From Bacillota bacterium (GTDB lineage: Bacteria; Bacillota; Clostridia; Acetivibrionales; DSM-1351), in contig JAEZIV010000340.1 in assembly GCA_023436515.1 (NCBI GenBank), forward strand, positions 1 to 12,996: a DNA stretch of 12,996 bases, in the 5' to 3' direction. The notes under the pieces were generated by a model. That model saw nothing but the letters and a program-made list of their open reading frames with translations. It ran no database searches and was not told where the DNA came from. The translations under genes and the position numbers were made by a program. Below, piece by piece: positions 1 through 7,784 of this stretch. Numbering within the stretch: the first letter of the stretch is position 1; every line of letters starts with the position of its first letter.

Positions 1-1581
1 ATGTGCAATAAATCGGTAATATCCAGTCCTGTTTCAGAAAAAACCACCATGGGTAAAATAAAGTCTCTGTTTTCAAAAAAGGATACCTTGAAAATATCCG
101 GTGATCCCACAGAAATAGCTCTTACAATAGCAGCAGCCAAAGCAGGAGTAACACAGCTGGGCTTGAACTCTACCTATGAGAGAATTGATGAGCTTCCTTT
201 TGATTCCAACAGGAAGTGTATGTCCATAGTGTGTAAAAATAGCAGGGGAGAGATATACGTATTTACCAAAGGTGCTCCCGACATGATTATCGACAGGTGT
301 AACAGGATTATGTCTTCAAGGGGCATAATAAAAATGGATGAGCTCACCAGAAGGTCCATAATAAAGCTTAATGACGGAATGGCAAATGATGCATTGAGGG
401 TTATAGGACTAGCCTTCAGAAAGCTGGAAACGGGAAGCTATATCCCAAATTCAAAATATATCGAAAATGATCTGGTTTTCGTAGGGCTTATGGGAATGAT
501 TGATCCTCCAAGGAAGGAAGCCATAGTAGCAGTGCAGAAATGCAAGCTGGCAGGAATAAAACCCGTAATGATAACCGGGGACCATAAGTTGACAGCTACG
601 GCTATCGCAAGAGAATTAAATATATACTCAGATGGTGATAATGTTCTGACGGGAGCCGAGCTGGATTCAATGAGTGAGGCACAGCTGGCGGAAATAGCTC
701 CCTTTGTTTCAGTATATGCAAGAGTCTCACCAAAGCACAAGCTCCTTATTGTTGAGGTACTTAAAAAGCATGGCCATATTGTAGCTATGACAGGAGATGG
801 AGTAAATGACGCTCCGGCAGTAAAGGAGGCCGACATAGGAGTATCAATGGGAATAACAGGCACTGATGTTACAAAGGAAGCTTCGGCAATGATACTGCTG
901 GATGATAACTTTGCCACAATAGTTGCAGCTGTTGAAGAGGGAAGAGTTATATATAATAATATAAGAAAGTTCATCAGATATATGCTGGCATGTAATTTAG
1001 GAGAAGTATTGACTATGTTTCTGGGAATGGTTATGTGGCTGCCAATTCCCTTGCTGCCAATACAAATACTATGGGTAAATCTGGTTACTGATGGGCTTCC
1101 GGCAATAGCTCTCGGGCTGGACCCGGCCGAGAGTGATATTATGATGAGGAAGCCCCGTGGTGCCAAGGATAATATTTTTTCCAACGGCTTGCTCAGGCTG
1201 ATAGTAGCAAGAGGTATTTTTATCGGCTTAAGTACACTAGGTGTGTTTGTTAGCATCATGTACTTTGTCAATAATGTGGAGCTGGCTCGGACAGGAGCTT
1301 TCGTTACATTAGTAATGACACAGCTGATCCATGTGTTTGAGTGTAAGTCGGAGACCAAAAACCTGTTTGAAATACCGATATTAAACAATATACCCTTAAT
1401 ACTTGCTGTACTCACTTCTCTTGTGATGATACTGGGGGTTGTTTATATCCCCGTATTGCAGGGAATATTTGAAACAGTTCCTCTCGGACTGAATGAGTGG
1501 TTCTTAATTCTTGGCTTTACACTAATGGGTCCTGCTTTAGCTAGTCTCATTGGCAGCAACAGAAAAAGGCAGCTTCAGTAA
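1..1581 (+). CDS. Calcium-transporting P-type ATPase (SERCA-like), C-terminal part; 5' end outside window
   Basis: This is an ATP-driven cation pump of the cytoplasmic membrane, most likely exporting Ca2+. The visible 526 residues begin inside the nucleotide-binding domain: GDPTE is at about residues 34-38 and KGAPD at about 90-94. The phosphorylation domain follows with ITGDH (191-195) and TGDGVNDAP (264-272). Six membrane segments come next (about 325-345, 348-372, 398-420, 428-448, 463-483, 497-516). The M5 stretch CNLGEV (331-336) and the M6 stretch WVNLVTDGLP (358-367) carry the Asn/Glu and Asn/Thr/Asp residues that bind Ca2+ in SERCA, which supports calcium over other ions. The phosphorylated DKTGT motif and M1-M4 are missing, so the gene must begin left of the window; the ATG at base 1 is an internal Met. 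Full-length relatives have about 850-900 residues, so roughly 60% is seen. The reading frame is intact to its TAA, and a hairpin follows. Confidence 0.93.
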   Translation: MCNKSVISSPVSEKTTMGKIKSLFSKKDTLKISGDPTEIALTIAAAKAGVTQLGLNSTYERIDELPFDSNRKCMSIVCKNSRGEIYVFTKGAPDMIIDRCNRIMSSRGIIKMDELTRRSIIKLNDGMANDALRVIGLAFRKLETGSYIPNSKYIENDLVFVGLMGMIDPPRKEAIVAVQKCKLAGIKPVMITGDHKLTATAIARELNIYSDGDNVLTGAELDSMSEAQLAEIAPFVSVYARVSPKHKLLIVEVLKKHGHIVAMTGDGVNDAPAVKEADIGVSMGITGTDVTKEASAMILLDDNFATIVAAVEEGRVIYNNIRKFIRYMLACNLGEVLTMFLGMVMWLPIPLLPIQILWVNLVTDGLPAIALGLDPAESDIMMRKPRGAKDNIFSNGLLRLIVARGIFIGLSTLGVFVSIMYFVNNVELARTGAFVTLVMTQLIHVFECKSETKNLFEIPILNNIPLILAVLTSLVMILGVVYIPVLQGIFETVPLGLNEWFLILGFTLMGPALASLIGSNRKRQLQ

Positions 1582-1625
1582 ATTCAAATAAGTTTAATTA
1601 AATATGAGTAGTAAGCAAGCTACTA

Positions 1626-1668
1626 TTAATGGGGGCATTCTATTGTTTGCCTCCATTAAATTTATCCC
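1626..1668 (+). terminator. Terminator-like hairpin after the P-type ATPase
   Basis: An 11-bp stem (TTAATGGGGGC at 1626-1636 with GCCTCCATTAA at 1649-1659, one G-U pair) closes a 12-nt loop and lies 45 nt past the ATPase stop. The T-tract after it is poor (ATTTATCCCCC), so intrinsic termination may be partial. A small 5-bp stem (1607-1611 with 1620-1624) sits just before it. A promoter for the next operon begins 12 nt downstream, which fits a transcription-unit boundary here. Confidence 0.6.
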
Positions 1669-1670
1669 CC

Positions 1671-1699
1671 TTGAAAAGGTATCAAAAAAACTATATAAT
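1671..1699 (+). promoter_or_regulatory. Predicted sigma-A promoter for the ABC exporter operon
   Basis: The -35 box TTGAAA (1671-1676) and a perfect -10 box TATAAT (1694-1699) are separated by exactly 17 nt. Transcription should start near 1706, giving a leader of about 220 nt before the ATG at 1928. It sits just past the ATPase terminator-like hairpin, where a new transcription unit would be expected. Confidence 0.65.
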
Positions 1700-1705
1700 C
1701 TTAAA

Positions 1706-1927
1706 ATGACTAAAAGATAATTCCATTTACTTGAACTATACTGTTTAGTCCGGAGGAAAACTTTGTTTGATTAAATGTTACACTTCGTTCATAGTTTATT
1801 AAAAATAATTATGGATAATATTAAAGAAACAGTAAGTATTCTTGGACAAAGTTAACTTCAGTAAGACTCCTGGACTTATGGCTGTACTTGGCCTGAATTC
1901 CTGATACAAAAAATAGGGGGGAAAAGA
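1706..1927 (+). other. Long 5' leader of the ABC exporter operon
   Basis: The leader has no gene or recognised riboswitch. It holds an imperfect direct repeat, CAGTAAG-TATTCTTGGAC (1830-1847) and CAGTAAG-ACTCCTGGAC (1859-1875), at a 29-nt offset. Between the copies lies a perfect 10-bp palindrome, AAGTTAACTT (1849-1858). A strong ribosome binding site, AGGGGGG (1915-1921), lies 6 nt before the ATG. The repeat could be a regulator site or chance in AT-rich DNA; which of these it is cannot be told from one sequence. Confidence 0.45.
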
Positions 1928-2875
1928 ATGATTGAGATTCAAAATTTGACCAAAAGCTATGGTCAGATAAAGGCTGTAGACAATATAAGTTTTACAGTTG
2001 AAAAAGGTGAGGTGCTTGGTTTTCTAGGACCAAACGGTGCCGGTAAATCAACTACCATGAATATTATAACCGGATTCATTCCTTCTACCGAGGGTACGGT
2101 AAAGGTTAATGGTTTTGATATCATGGAAAACCCTGTAGAGGTAAAGAAAAGAATAGGTTATCTACCTGAGCTGCCACCATTGTACATGGATATGACAGTA
2201 ACCGAATATCTCAGTTTTGTTGCCGATCTTAAGGATGTAAGCAGCAAACAAAAGAAGAGTCAGATGGCAGACATTATGGAGCTTGTAAAGTTAACTGATG
2301 TCAGAGGAAGATTGATAAAGAATCTTTCCAAAGGATACAAGCAGAGAGTTGGCTTGGCTCAGTCACTTTTGGGCAATCCCGAGGTGCTTATTCTCGACGA
2401 ACCAACAGTTGGTCTTGACCCTAAGCAGATAATTGAAATAAGAAAGCTGATAAAAGCACTTGGTAAACAGCATACTATTATTTTGAGCTCTCATATACTG
2501 CCTGAGGTAAGTGCTGTATGTGAAAGAGTGGTTATAATTAACAAAGGTAAGATTGTTGCTATTGATACTCCGGACAACCTGTCAAAGGGTATGAATTCCG
2601 TAAGCAAGCTATCTGCTACCATTGCCGGACCAAAGGGTTCAATAGAAAATGCCATAGGGCAGATATATGGTATTAAATATGTAGAACCACATATCGAAAG
2701 AGAAAAGGATGTAACGGAATTTATTATAGAATCAGATAAGGAAATTGATGTCAGACGTCCTCTGTTCTTCGCTATGGCCAAAGCAGGATATCCAATAATT
2801 GAATTGAAATCCCTTGACCTAACGCTCGAAGATATATTCCTACAGTTAACAACGCAGGAAAAGGAGGTTATATAA
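1928..2875 (+). CDS. ABC transporter ATP-binding protein (GldA-like, ABC-2 exporter class)
   Basis: This is the cytoplasmic ATPase subunit that powers the exporter encoded with the next genes. In the 315 residues the full nucleotide-binding set is visible: Walker A GPNGAGKST at 34-42, a signature-like LSKGYKQR at 133-140, Walker B LILDEP at 154-159, the D-loop GLDP at 162-165, and the switch histidine in SSH at 187-189. The signature reads LSKGY rather than LSGGQ, which is common in ABC-2 and Gld-type ATPases. About 95 residues follow the ATPase core, as is usual for this class. The ATG is set by AGGGGGG 6 nt upstream. The stop codon lies 3 nt before the permease ATG, and the permease ribosome binding site is inside this gene, so the two are probably translationally coupled. 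The exported substrate cannot be read from the sequence. Confidence 0.92.
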   Translation: MIEIQNLTKSYGQIKAVDNISFTVEKGEVLGFLGPNGAGKSTTMNIITGFIPSTEGTVKVNGFDIMENPVEVKKRIGYLPELPPLYMDMTVTEYLSFVADLKDVSSKQKKSQMADIMELVKLTDVRGRLIKNLSKGYKQRVGLAQSLLGNPEVLILDEPTVGLDPKQIIEIRKLIKALGKQHTIILSSHILPEVSAVCERVVIINKGKIVAIDTPDNLSKGMNSVSKLSATIAGPKGSIENAIGQIYGIKYVEPHIEREKDVTEFIIESDKEIDVRRPLFFAMAKAGYPIIELKSLDLTLEDIFLQLTTQEKEVI

Positions 2876-2878
2876 CCC

Positions 2879-3583
2879 ATGCTATCAATTTTTAAGAAGG
2901 AATTTAAATCATATTTTAGTTCACCGATTGCTTATGTAATGATCGGCTTATTTATCTTTATTTCTTCAATGATTTTCTATATTAACCTTAATGCATCAAC
3001 CGCAGAGTATAACTTCAATTTAAACAACATGACACTTATTCTTATACTGATAATACCCATCTTAACTATGAAGGTACTTGCAGATGAGAGAAAGAGCGGA
3101 ACAGAGGTGCTGTTGATTACCTCACCGGCATCTATTACAAGCATTGTAATTGGTAAATATCTTGCAGCCTTCGCTGTATTTTTAGTTATGACAGGCATAA
3201 CCTTTATTTATCCTTTAATTCTCTCAATACTTGGTGAGCCGGCTATGGCTGAAATAGTAGGAGGATATATTGGTTTTATCCTGTTGGGAGCATCATTTAT
3301 TGCATTTGGAGTATTCTCATCCTCGTTGACCGAGAGCCAGATAATAGCTGCTATAGTCAGTGTGGTCGGACTTATATTCATGTGGCTTCTCCAGGGTATT
3401 GCTCCTGGCTTAGGCGGAATATGGTCTAAAGTATTGAGTTGGTTTTCGCTGTATTCCAGATCAGAGGATTTCTTTGTAGGGATTCTGTCCTTAGGACCGA
3501 TAGTATATTATTTGAGTTTCTCAGCAGTGTTTATATTCCTGACAATTAGAGTAATAGAAAAAAGACGCTGGAGTAAGGGGTGA
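2879..3583 (+). CDS. ABC-2 type permease (GldF-like)
   Basis: This is the membrane channel subunit of the exporter. The 234-residue protein has about six hydrophobic segments (roughly 17-37, 50-66, 87-118, 127-147, 154-172, 205-225). After the second segment comes DERKSGTEVLLIT (69-81), a conserved cytoplasmic motif of GldF/ABC-2 permeases that is thought to contact the ATPase. The N-terminus, with IFKKEFKSYFSSP, also fits the family. The start ATG is 11 nt after AAGGAGG (2861-2867), which lies inside the upstream gene. The GTG of the next gene is only 6 nt past the stop. The length is typical for GldF-type permeases, with no truncation. Confidence 0.9.
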   Translation: MLSIFKKEFKSYFSSPIAYVMIGLFIFISSMIFYINLNASTAEYNFNLNNMTLILILIIPILTMKVLADERKSGTEVLLITSPASITSIVIGKYLAAFAVFLVMTGITFIYPLILSILGEPAMAEIVGGYIGFILLGASFIAFGVFSSSLTESQIIAAIVSVVGLIFMWLLQGIAPGLGGIWSKVLSWFSLYSRSEDFFVGILSLGPIVYYLSFSAVFIFLTIRVIEKRRWSKG

Positions 3584-3589
3584 TAATAA

Positions 3590-5005
3590 GTGGGAAAATT
3601 TAAATTGAATAAAAGATCTTTAAAATACGGTTCTAACTCATTAATTCTTATAGTAGCTGTCTTAACAATAGCAGTTGTACTAAACCTGCTTGTAGGTATG
3701 GGTGGCTTTAAATGGGATTTAACAGCTGAAAAGCTTTATTCTCTCAGCGATGAAACTAAGACAATTATTAAAGATATAAAGAAGGATGTAACAATCTACG
3801 GTTTATTTGATGAAGGTGAGATAACAGCAACAGATGCATACAGGGATCTCATCAATCTTATGGACCAATACGAAAAGCTGGGTATAAAGGTAACTTACAT
3901 TGACCCTGATAAAGACCCTGGTACAGTAACCTCCTTTGACAAGGATAAAACAAAGGGAATATCAAAAGGGGATTTTGTTGTTAAGAGTGGAGAAAAGGTA
4001 AAGAGACTCAGTGCAAAGAGCCTGTACGGTGAGACCTCCGAATATGGAAGAGCTTTCACTGCAGAGCCTTTAGTAACCGGCGCTATAACGTTTGTTACAT
4101 CGGATGTTACTCCCGTTGCTTATTTTGTTGAGGGACATGGTGAATACTCACTATCCTCAAATCTTACAATGATTAAAGCATCACTTGAGAATAATAACAT
4201 GGAAGTGAAGACCCTCTCACTGGTTACCGAAGAGAAAGTTCCAGAGGATTGCAAGCTGTTGGTATTTGCTTCTCCGAAAAGCGACCTTTCAGAGGCTGAA
4301 AAAATAAAAGTTAATGCTTACCTTAAAAATAATGGTAGAGCAGTATTCTTATTTGATCCACTCGAATCAAGTGAAAAACTCACTAATTTTGAAGAAGTCT
4401 TGGAAGCTTATAACGTTAGAATTAATTATGATAAGGTCAAGGAACTGGATGAAAATTTACATCTGCCTCAGGATGAATACTCTCTTATGGCGCAGCTTCA
4501 AAACAATGATGTAAATACTTCCTTCAAGGGTAGTTCAGCGTTTATATTCCTCCCTGATTCAAGAAGTCTTTCCATTATGAAAAATAGCAAGGATTGGCTT
4601 AATACTTATTCCTTGATTAAAACCTCGGATAAGTCTGAGTCATCAAGTATTATAGATCAGGGAACTACAGAAGAGGGTCCCTTTGATCTGGCGATTGCTT
4701 CAGAAATCAAAGGTGGAAGTAAGGTGCTGGTATTTGGTAATAGCCTTTTCCTTACCGACGGTGCATTATCAAGTAATTACGGAGAATATTTCTCAAATGG
4801 AGCCTACTACTTCCTGAGTACAGTTGTTAACTATATGCAAGACAAGGAAGACCAGACGACAATATCACCTAAGTACATTTATGCAAAAACCCTGACAGTA
4901 TCCGAAAGTCAAGCTAAGGGAATATCCGTAGCTTTGATCGGTGTTCTTCCGATTATAATAATGGGTTGCGGTTTTGCTGTCTGGAATAGAAGGAGGCATT
5001 TATAA
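3590..5005 (+). CDS. GldG-like ABC-transporter-associated membrane protein
   Basis: This is the auxiliary subunit of a Gld-type exporter, with a large domain expected outside the cytoplasmic membrane between two anchors. Of 471 residues, about 17-36 form an N-terminal membrane helix, followed by DLTAEKLYSLSDET (43-56), the hallmark of GldG proteins. EGHGE (181-185) and the stretch SEAEKIKVNAYLKNNGRAV (234-252) match the GldG/IFT52-like fold. The C-terminus ends with a second helix (about 444-463) and an Arg-rich tail. The start is GTG, supported by AAGGGGTGA (3575-3583) with a 6-nt gap, a near match to the 16S anti-Shine-Dalgarno complement. In Bacteroidetes, GldA/F/G act in gliding; here gliding is not implied. 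The biochemical role is not established, although the family assignment is firm. Confidence 0.88.
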   Translation: MGKFKLNKRSLKYGSNSLILIVAVLTIAVVLNLLVGMGGFKWDLTAEKLYSLSDETKTIIKDIKKDVTIYGLFDEGEITATDAYRDLINLMDQYEKLGIKVTYIDPDKDPGTVTSFDKDKTKGISKGDFVVKSGEKVKRLSAKSLYGETSEYGRAFTAEPLVTGAITFVTSDVTPVAYFVEGHGEYSLSSNLTMIKASLENNNMEVKTLSLVTEEKVPEDCKLLVFASPKSDLSEAEKIKVNAYLKNNGRAVFLFDPLESSEKLTNFEEVLEAYNVRINYDKVKELDENLHLPQDEYSLMAQLQNNDVNTSFKGSSAFIFLPDSRSLSIMKNSKDWLNTYSLIKTSDKSESSSIIDQGTTEEGPFDLAIASEIKGGSKVLVFGNSLFLTDGALSSNYGEYFSNGAYYFLSTVVNYMQDKEDQTTISPKYIYAKTLTVSESQAKGISVALIGVLPIIIMGCGFAVWNRRRHL

Positions 5006-5008
5006 AAT

Positions 5009-6400
5009 ATGAAGTTATTTAGAAATGCAATTATCCTTGTTGTCGTCGTGGCGCTATTGATCGGTGCATACTTTTTTCTTAGTAACAGACAGACAGGTGA
5101 AGGCGATTCAGCTAATTCCACCGAGACTATAGTTGAGCGTGTAATCTCTGTTGAAAAGGACAAGATAAGTTCTCTGGAGTTCAATAGTGAGAATGGTACC
5201 TACAAATTACTCAAGAAGGATAATCAATGGACTGTAGAGCCCGGTATGGAATTTCCTCTTGATAATGATATCGCTACTGCAGCCTCTGAGGAGCTCTCGA
5301 GTATCATTGCCCAGAAGGTGATAGAGGAAAATGCCTCAGACCTTTCAAAATACGGTTTGGATAAGCCCTCAGCGACTATGAAAGTAGGGCTGGAGGACGG
5401 AACCATAAAGGAAATCGAGGTAGGGGATGTATCTCCTACCGGAGATGGCCTGTATGTAAAAAATAAGGGTGAAAACAAAGTTTATCTGATTGCGAGCAGT
5501 TATGAACAGAGCTTTAAACAAAATAAGGGTCACTTCGCAGTAAAAGATATACTTCCTGTTGAACCTACTTCCATTAGTAAAATAACTTATGAAAAGAACG
5601 GTCAGCTACAATTTGCGCTTGACATTAAGTCTTCCACCGATACACAGATAACAGCACCGGTTGAGGAAAAGGCCGATAGCGCCGAAGTGGAAAAAATGGC
5701 AAACGCCGTTGTTCAATTGGAGATATGGGACATTGTTGATGATAATCCTGATCTGGCTAAATACGGCCTGGATAAGCCACGTTATTCACTAGAATATAGT
5801 GATGGTAAAACCACAAAGAAGGTGTTGGTTGGTAAGCAGCTTGATAAGGGGTATACAGCATATGCAAAGCTCTCTGATTCAAAAAGTGTATTTACCATTG
5901 ATATTTCACCATTAACCTTTCTTGATATGAAGTTCAGTGACCTGGTTGATCCCTTTGTATTCATTCCAAATATCAAGGACGTAAGCAAGGTTGAATTAAC
6001 CATGGACGGAAAGACAACGGTATCCGAAATAAACACTGATCCGGATGATTCGGATAAGGACACCTTCAAGGTAGACGGAAAAGAAGCAAACATGAAGAAT
6101 GATAAGGACAAGTCCATCTTCAGAAACTTCTACCAGGGTATGATCGGCATAACCTTTGATAGGTACGAAACCGGGCTTACTCCCTCCGGAAATCCTGAGA
6201 TAACAATTAAATACTATATGAAGACAGACTCAAAGCCCGTATTAATAGAGTTCATACCAAAGGACGAATATTATTACTACGCAATGAAGAACGGTGTATT
6301 CACCAACAGAATAGTGCTGAAAGCCAAGCTTCAGGAAGAGGATAGTTTAAAGCCTACCTATAAGCTACTGATGGAAGCACTGGACAAGGCAGGAAAGTAA
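5009..6400 (+). CDS. DUF4340 domain-containing membrane-anchored protein
   Basis: This 463-residue protein has one N-terminal membrane helix (about 6-24) and a large remainder that should face outward. Two copies of a DUF4340-type repeat are visible: SKYGLDKPSATMKVGL beginning at 113 and AKYGLDKPRYSLEYSD beginning at 250, each followed by a short strand ending in VGD/VGK (138-140, 274-276). No lipobox cysteine follows the helix, so it is probably held by an uncleaved anchor. The start ATG is 12 nt after AGGAGG (4991-4996), and only 3 nt separate it from the GldG-like stop codon, so it is the last gene of the operon. DUF4340 genes are commonly found beside GldG-like genes, so it is probably a partner of the exporter complex. 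The molecular function is unknown. Confidence 0.85.
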   Translation: MKLFRNAIILVVVVALLIGAYFFLSNRQTGEGDSANSTETIVERVISVEKDKISSLEFNSENGTYKLLKKDNQWTVEPGMEFPLDNDIATAASEELSSIIAQKVIEENASDLSKYGLDKPSATMKVGLEDGTIKEIEVGDVSPTGDGLYVKNKGENKVYLIASSYEQSFKQNKGHFAVKDILPVEPTSISKITYEKNGQLQFALDIKSSTDTQITAPVEEKADSAEVEKMANAVVQLEIWDIVDDNPDLAKYGLDKPRYSLEYSDGKTTKKVLVGKQLDKGYTAYAKLSDSKSVFTIDISPLTFLDMKFSDLVDPFVFIPNIKDVSKVELTMDGKTTVSEINTDPDDSDKDTFKVDGKEANMKNDKDKSIFRNFYQGMIGITFDRYETGLTPSGNPEITIKYYMKTDSKPVLIEFIPKDEYYYYAMKNGVFTNRIVLKAKLQEEDSLKPTYKLLMEALDKAGK

Positions 6401-6458
6401 AGCTGAAAGCCTAAGTAAGCTATATCTGTTATAACGAATTAATTGATGTAATGTCATA

Positions 6459-6554
6459 AGCGACTCCCTCATAGAATGATAAAGAGAATTATTAAGAGGA
6501 CAATACCTCTGGAGCCATAATTCAAAATATTCTATGTTGGGAGTTGCTTTTTTT
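6459..6554 (+). terminator. Long nested hairpin with T7 tract at the exporter / YkvI-like gene boundary
   Basis: Outer stem: AGCGACTCCC (6459-6468) pairs with GGGAGTTGCT (6539-6548, one G-U pair). After a small internal bulge, CATAGAAT (6470-6477) pairs with ATTCTATG (6529-6536). Inside are GAATTAT (6486-6492) with ATAATTC (6517-6523) and a tip of AGAGG (6495-6499) with CCTCT (6506-6510). Seven T's (6548-6554) follow directly. This has the form of a strong intrinsic terminator for the DUF4340 operon. Its T-tract merges into the TTG that may start the next gene, so it could also control that gene by attenuation or by hiding the GGGAG at 6539-6543. Confidence 0.75.
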
Positions 6555-7614
6555 GATTAAAGGAGAATTAGGGAATATTCTAAAAGTTGCATTTCTGTAT
6601 ATGGCAACCATTATCGGAGCCGGGTTTGCATCGGGACAGGAAATAATACAGTTTTTTTCCATGTATTATGCAGGTGGATTCTTTGGAATAGTACTTGCCG
6701 GCTTACTATTTTCACTAATTGGATATATAGTTCTGGATAAGGTGTTTTCTGAACGTATCAATTGTTATGATGAGTTCCTGTTTCCCATGACGGGCTACTT
6801 TATCGGGAGGCTTGTAGAATTTATTGTAATGCTGTTTATGTCCTGTATAATGTGCGTAATGGTGGCTGGTCTTGGGAACATCCTAATGGAACTGACCGGA
6901 ATGGACTTCAGGTACTGTGTTGTTATTAGCGCTGCTGCAACCTTACTTGCAATAATGACTAATATTAAAGGAATCATTGCAATAAGCTCATTTATATCCC
7001 CCTTATTAATAATTGGAATAATTCTTATAGGCTTTTACATAATTGCTTCAAAGGATACCTCGGTATTCAGCATATCCGGTAAAGTCAGGGTACTAACAGA
7101 TAATTGGGTGTTTTCGGCTGTTTTATATGTAAGCTATAACTCCATACTCTCCACAGTACTAATGTCCCGCATGCTGCCTTATCTAAAGACCGAGAGAGTA
7201 AGCAAATGGGGAGGGATACTGGGCGGAGGTTTACTGTGTATCACAGCAATTGTGATAAACTCAGCACTCTATTCCTTCTATCCTCAATCAATAATATCTG
7301 AGATACCAGTCCTGGGAATAATCCAAAACAACAGCAGGCTCCTGGCAAATATATACAGTATTATATTAATACTTGCTATGTATACCTCAGCTGTGACAGC
7401 AGGCTTTTGTCTTACCGAGAGAATCAGCACCAAGCTGAGGGTAAACTACAGGGCAGTTGCAGTTGTACTGTGTGCTCTAGTAATACCAATGTCATCCTTC
7501 GGGTTCTCGGGGCTTATCTCAACGCTATACCCGGTATTCGGATATTTGGGTTTGTTTTTAATGTTTATTATTCTGTTTCAGTTTATCAGATCAAAGGTAT
7601 TAAAAGGCAATTAG
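6553..7614 (+). CDS. YkvI-like multi-pass membrane protein (COG3949 type); start uncertain
   Basis: This is an integral membrane protein of about 350 residues with roughly ten hydrophobic segments, resembling the uncharacterised YkvI family, which has APC-transporter-like features. The key sign is the first helix ending in GAGFASGQEI (bases about 6619-6648), a glycine-rich stretch typical of this family. No substrate has been assigned. The start is unclear. A TTG at 6553 gives a natural N-terminus and has GGGAG 9 nt upstream, but it overlaps the terminator T-tract. A better Shine-Dalgarno, AAAGGAG (6559-6565), is followed only by a non-standard ATT at 6577, while the first ATG (6601) would cut into helix 1. 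The frame is also open upstream to a TTG at 6544. The gene has no obvious promoter of its own, so it may be expressed by read-through past the hairpin. Confidence 0.75.
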   Translation: MIKGELGNILKVAFLYMATIIGAGFASGQEIIQFFSMYYAGGFFGIVLAGLLFSLIGYIVLDKVFSERINCYDEFLFPMTGYFIGRLVEFIVMLFMSCIMCVMVAGLGNILMELTGMDFRYCVVISAAATLLAIMTNIKGIIAISSFISPLLIIGIILIGFYIIASKDTSVFSISGKVRVLTDNWVFSAVLYVSYNSILSTVLMSRMLPYLKTERVSKWGGILGGGLLCITAIVINSALYSFYPQSIISEIPVLGIIQNNSRLLANIYSIILILAMYTSAVTAGFCLTERISTKLRVNYRAVAVVLCALVIPMSSFGFSGLISTLYPVFGYLGLFLMFIILFQFIRSKVLKGN

Positions 7615-7648
7615 CTCCAGACCGAAAACTAATAGGACAAAAGTTCAA

Positions 7649-7677
7649 TAGACACTAAAATGGCAATTTGGTATAAT
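7649..7677 (+). promoter_or_regulatory. Predicted extended -10 promoter for the DUF5711/CvpA unit
   Basis: TAGACA (7649-7654), 17 nt, then TATAAT (7672-7677), preceded by TGG so that the extended -10 motif TGnTATAAT is present. Transcription should start near 7684, about 100 nt before the ATG at 7785. It matches five of six -35 positions and all -10 positions. Confidence 0.7.
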
Positions 7678-7688
7678 AATACTGCCTA

Positions 7689-7740
7689 AAATACCAGATT
7701 TGTACCAAAGAAGCATACCTGCTTATGAAGTCCGGTATTT
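7689..7740 (+). other. Nested inverted repeat in the DUF5711-type gene leader
   Basis: AAATACC (7689-7695) can pair with GGTATTT (7734-7740), and inside it AAGCA (7711-7715) pairs with TGCTT (7720-7724) around a 4-nt loop. It lies about 5 nt after the predicted transcription start and is not followed by a T-tract, so it is unlikely to be a terminator. It may be a 5' stabilising structure; the outer stem is only 7 bp and could be chance. Confidence 0.35.
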
Positions 7741-7784
7741 GACAGTAATGTGTACAAAGGAAAAACAGAGGTGAAACATTTAAG

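Noticed and set aside
438..1415. Long minus-strand open frame (325 codons) opposite the P-type ATPase
   Set aside because: It lies wholly inside a clear, motif-rich ATPase gene, its translation is Ser/Ile-rich with no recognisable domain, and no ribosome binding site or promoter supports it. It is a shadow of codon bias.
1928..6400. Gliding-motility operon
   Set aside because: GldA/F/G-like proteins are widespread outside gliders, and no other gliding or type IX secretion gene is present, so only a Gld-like exporter is claimed.
6459..6548. Inverted repeat considered as a small transposable element (MITE)
   Set aside because: There is no target-site duplication at its ends, and the T7 directly after the stem fits a terminator better.
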